From contig CABFPE010000533.1 of the NCBI GenBank assembly GCA_900660155.1, positions 373,018 to 437,017 on the forward strand: a DNA stretch of 64,000 nt. Direction: 5' to 3'. The stretch is from Hofstenia miamia (Eukaryota; Xenacoelomorpha; Acoela; Hofsteniidae). Shown in pieces: positions 59,976 through 64,000 of the stretch. Under the pieces are notes generated by a model, which had not been told where the DNA came from, searched no databases, and saw nothing but the letters and a program-made list of their open reading frames with translations. The position numbers were made by a program, and so were the translations under genes. Within the stretch, counting starts at the first letter, position 1. The number at the start of each line of letters is the position of its first letter.

Positions 59976-61750
59976 ATAGATCATCATGCAAGCGTATGAT
60001 AAGTGACTGCTGTGATGCTTCAGAATTAAAATCAAAACAACCTGAATTCAAGGAATAATGAAAACAAACGCAACCCAAACTATTAAGCTTTTAAGTGCAC
60101 TTGAGTTTGCAGTCAAAAGAATCATAGAAATGGAACAACGCCAAGGAGCACCAAATGTTCAATTTTGAAACAAAAAAACTTGAATAAAATATAAAAATAA
60201 CAGCGTTTTGCTAAAAGATCAACGATTTCTCTTTCATACACGCATTATGAAGAGCATAATAAATCCTATTGGTCGACGCAAAAACATCTTTGAATCGTCA
60301 TGTGTACAGGAAAAGCTACATGGAAGTAGTATACGAAACGCAGATAATATTTTTGCAGATTTGTTATAGTGATCAACACAGTTGCTAAAAACCAAGCTTG
60401 CTTGAATAGCAACCCGAAATTGTTATTGGATTTTTTTAGACATAAAGAGTCTATTGTTTTAATGTGATAACTAAATTTATGGAAAGTTATTATTAATTTA
60501 TTACAAATTTATCAAAAAATTTCACCTTTAATTGCTGTACTTAAAATTGTGTCTAGTAGAGTAATTAGTCCCCATCCAGAGATGGACATCACTCCGGCAT
60601 GGCAGGGTTTAGGTCGAGGTATTGGAAAAGATGGGGCGAAATTTAAATACGCAACAGTGCACGCAAGTAAAGCCAAATGCAGTGAATGCTATAAAATTCA
60701 TAAAAAATGGGTTGAAAAAGAAATTTAGCGCTGAAATTGTAATTAGTATCATACACTTTTCTAAAACGTAATTTAGGATTTTCAATTCAATAATATTAAG
60801 AATTTCTAACACACAAATTTGGCCTAACAGGAAATTCTTTTGCCAAGCACCGCAAAAATGAGTCTAAAATGAGCCGAACAAACACTAATTTAAATGGACT
60901 GGGCAGGGTTTTGTCTTAAGTTTTCAACCCGCGTTAGTGAATACAAAAACGGTTTGGATTAAAAATGTCATTGTTAGCATACTGAATTTATGAAATCGTT
61001 CGTTCACATTTCGCAATGTCTTACACAGACATTGAAATACGACAACAATAACGGAAACTTTAAAGTTATGAATGCAAATTACGGAAATTAAATGGACTAA
61101 ATGATCAATTACGTATCCAATGATATGAGCGATTGTGTTGGTTTTAGAACAAATGAGAATGGTTATGGATAAAAAATTACACATTGAGGAAAACTAAGAT
61201 TAAATGTGCAAATACTAGTAGATATTGAGCGATTAAACTTTCATAGCATCCGCTTTACTTAATTCACATGAAATTCTTTAATGAAATTTAAAGAGTAATA
61301 AGTGCAAACAAATCACGAAAAATAATGGATATGAAAATTAAAACATAAAAATGTGTACATCTACAAAACTTTTCCTGTTTAATTTGATTATATGATATTT
61401 AGCATTAAAGAGAATTTTGCCAAACACATTTTGGAAACCCAAAAACGTGCAAAAATTTCAACCAATTTCGCGTACAAAATTCAATCGGAGATGTAAGAGC
61501 CTCTGAAGAAAGTGTAAAAAGCTACATCGTTCTTTTAGAAGCTTCTAAACACATTTATAAATTCTTTGATCCATCATGACTCGTATTGACTATCGAAAGG
61601 TAATTGAATCTGTCATAAAACAATTGCAACACAATGTGAGATTAAATCAAATCAAAAGTGATTGAAATTCAATTCGAAAATATTGAATGTCTTTCTTACA
61701 GTCTTAAAAAACAGTTCATATACTTCATACGACACATGCGTAATATCGAT
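59976..61750. other. No gene recognised
   Basis: AT-rich. A short GC-richer patch at 60565-60640 was checked as a possible first PDE exon; its ATG frames stop quickly or end without a good donor. No further features. Confidence 0.4.
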
Positions 61751-61751
61751 T

Positions 61752-61783
<32 letters not shown>

Positions 61784-62000
61784 TGACGCGTTTAGAGGGA
61801 GGCATCAATCAATTTGCTGCTAAAAACAGACGATTGCATTTTGGGTAAATTTAATTAACTTGTGTTCAAAGAACGTTGTTTACAATTTTTTCCTGTAAAA
61901 ATGGATGTCAGCCCCCGTTTTTAAAATTCTAAACGCCCCTCTGTTATATATATATATATATATATATCATCATCACATCATCATCATCATCATCATCATT
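61752..62000. repeat. Microsatellites: (TA)n, (TA)n and (ATC)n
   Basis: (TA)n at 61752-61778, a second (TA)n at 61945-61968, and an (ATC)n run with one interruption at 61968-62000. Other TA runs in the window are at 13357-13384, 45251-45294, 48186-48201, 48711-48735 and from 63990 to the window end. Confidence 0.9.
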
Positions 62001-64000
62001 GAGTCTCCCTGACAAGTTGCAGGAGTTTTTGATTTAGAAAAGATCTTTTGTGTATCATTCATCACAAAAAGGCATTGAAACTTTCGATGCCCTGATACCG
62101 TCAGCTTCAGTGGACATAAAAGCCTAAGGAATTGAAATATCGATGAACAAGTCCAGAATGTGAGTACCTTAGCTTCCAAATGAATGTCCCCGGATCAACA
62201 GACTCTGGGATAGTTCGCAAGCACCTCGACTGTATATTTCAGGACAATTGGCAGAAACTTTAAAGCAATTTTCAGCATTCACCATTGAATAAGTGGCTCT
62301 CTCCAGAGCGTCACCAACGAGCACAAATGATTTCATTTTAAACATGATTCACCAAAACAAAAATATCTATTTCAATGGAATGCAGAAGTTCCAAGGATTT
62401 ACTAGTTTCAAATTTATTACAAAAAGTATTTAAAAATTAAATAACTTAAGTGAGTCAGAAACATTTGTAAATGATATACACGCTTCTGTGCAAAACATGA
62501 TATCAAAACAGAAATTCTGCAAACGAAGATAAGACATGAGAAGAAACTGAACTAAACAAATAACGAAGAATTCAAAGTAAAAAATGGAGAAATTACATAT
62601 AATAGGAGAAAATTACCTTAAACTGAAGAATGAAGAAAATGATAGTAACGTTGAAATTAAACTACATCAATTGCATTAACAAGACAGATGCCTTAAGAAA
62701 TCTGTTAAAACATAAAAATATATGAAAAAGACTAAATTGATTCAAAACGAAACATTATACAAATGTAAGTGCAAAATACAGAATTGTACAAATTCATGCA
62801 TTATGTATCGCATTGTACCAGAATTAGAATCGAAAATCACTTTCACTGAAGCAATAGACATACATTTTACAACTAATGTTTTTCAAACACAAAACAAAGA
62901 CAATGTGAAAAACATGTTGGAGCTTACCATTATTTAAGAAAGAAAGCCATCTAAAACAACAACTTTAAAACAATCAACAGAAACAAAAATCAGTCCACCT
63001 TTTCCATCAACAAATAATTCATCATTATGCACTAACAAAAATACCATTTTTAGAGTTCTTTTTAGTCATTGCCGGTCAAAAATATTTACGACTACTTATT
63101 TACGCCGCATGCTCTAAAATTGCGCTTTGTCATTTTTCCATTTATATTTGGCGCTTTTCCGCTTTGTCAATATAAAAGAAATTGATATTGGCGCTTTGTT
63201 AGTAAAAAATATTGTGACCCATTTTGCTAAAAAAACTTCATTTTCATTATACAAAAATATTTTTGCTCATATGAAGCGCATAAACTGGTTGTAGGTTGAA
63301 TTTATTATATACATAAATGAATAGGGTTGGACATTTCATTTCAAAAATCCATTAGTGCAAAGCTGTATTAACACTTTCAAGCACTAAATTAAAACAAAAA
63401 ACCACTACTTAGATAATGACAAATGTGTAATAAACAAAATTAAAACAACAGTTCTTGTAAAATTTAAAATCAATTGAAGGTTTATATGTTATTTTTCCCT
63501 TGTGCCTTTTCACTTTTGGACGAAATTTAGAAGATGTCATTGACCAGAAAACATGTGCTTTTGTTTAAGGCATTGCAATAATAATCTATATATTTTTTCT
63601 TTCGTTTTGAGAAGGCAACAAATAAACAAATTCAACCTATCGGATGGTTAAATCAGTAGATTGCAGCGTTGCTTACTTTCAAGTTTTTGGAAGGAAAATT
63701 AATGTTTTTGTTAGTCAAATGATTTCTAATATCTTTCTTCTTTTAAAATTTATCAATTCCTAAGTATTACCAATATTCCGTTTTTGTGCACCAACAAAAA
63801 ACCTGAAAAAGACAAAGCGCTATATATAAATTATTTTAGGTAAATTTTTATAAGTTGATCTAAAATCTGATGATATTTTGCGAAATTTTTTTTCATTAAT
63901 CCAATATTTATTTTATAATACAAGCACACATATATCCTCAATTCAGGGTATTCTAAGCAAAATTAAAAAAATCGCATTTGTCTGAGAAATATATATATAT
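62001..64000. other. No gene recognised
   Basis: Minus-strand text at 62020-62170 (for example SGHRKFQCLFVMND in one frame, AFMSTEADGIRASKVSMPF in another) is GC-richer than its surroundings. It may be the end of an unnamed repeat adjoining the (ATC)n run. Between 63115 and 63810 the phrase gcgctttgt recurs, and gacaaagcgc appears in the opposite orientation at about 63811, suggesting the ends of a small inverted-repeat element. Nothing else seen. Confidence 0.3.

Noticed and set aside
60560-60650. GC-richer patch as first PDE exon
   Set aside because: The ATG frames either stop at once or lack a convincing donor, and nothing ties it to the exon at 56236.

Overview
The window is animal nuclear DNA: AT-rich, intron-rich, full of decayed transposable elements, with no bacterial-style operons. 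The dominant gene has an arthropod-like protein sequence, so an arthropod (possibly a crustacean) is the best guess, but the sequence alone does not fix the species. There is an assembly gap at 50723-50990 and single ambiguous bases at 13132 and 45242.

One host gene fills most of the window on the minus strand: a dual-GAF cyclic-nucleotide phosphodiesterase of the PDE5/6/11 class. Fifteen coding exons were placed by hand between 56236 (5' side) and 9538 (3' side). All exon phases agree and the exons join into 831 codons without a stop. In order they encode a Ser/Pro-rich N-terminus, a leader with a kinase-type RKIS site, GAF-A, GAF-B and the HD-type catalytic domain, whose metal-binding and nucleotide-binding residues are visible. 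The first exon and the last roughly 50 codons were not found.

The most striking structure is at 37626-42550: about 78 identical 63-bp units that begin exactly at the 3' end of the second coding exon seen here. Each unit holds the last 19 exon bases plus the first 44 intron bases, so each carries a copy of the 5' splice site. The 1648-codon open frame across the array is a by-product, in a different frame from the exon.

The rest is mobile-element debris. Left flank (1-9500): a Gag-like retroelement on the minus strand, a retroelement tail on the plus strand interrupted by a 415-bp element with a 9-bp target duplication, and a 323-bp element with a perfect 8-bp duplication. Introns: piggyBac and hAT relics, a widespread invertebrate mobile-element ORF, a Tc1/mariner-like relic, an inverted-repeat DNA transposon at 48736-50693, and several small inverted-repeat elements including two with piggyBac-type TTAA ends. 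Right flank (56.3-64 kb): a mariner-type relic and microsatellites, with no further exon recognised.
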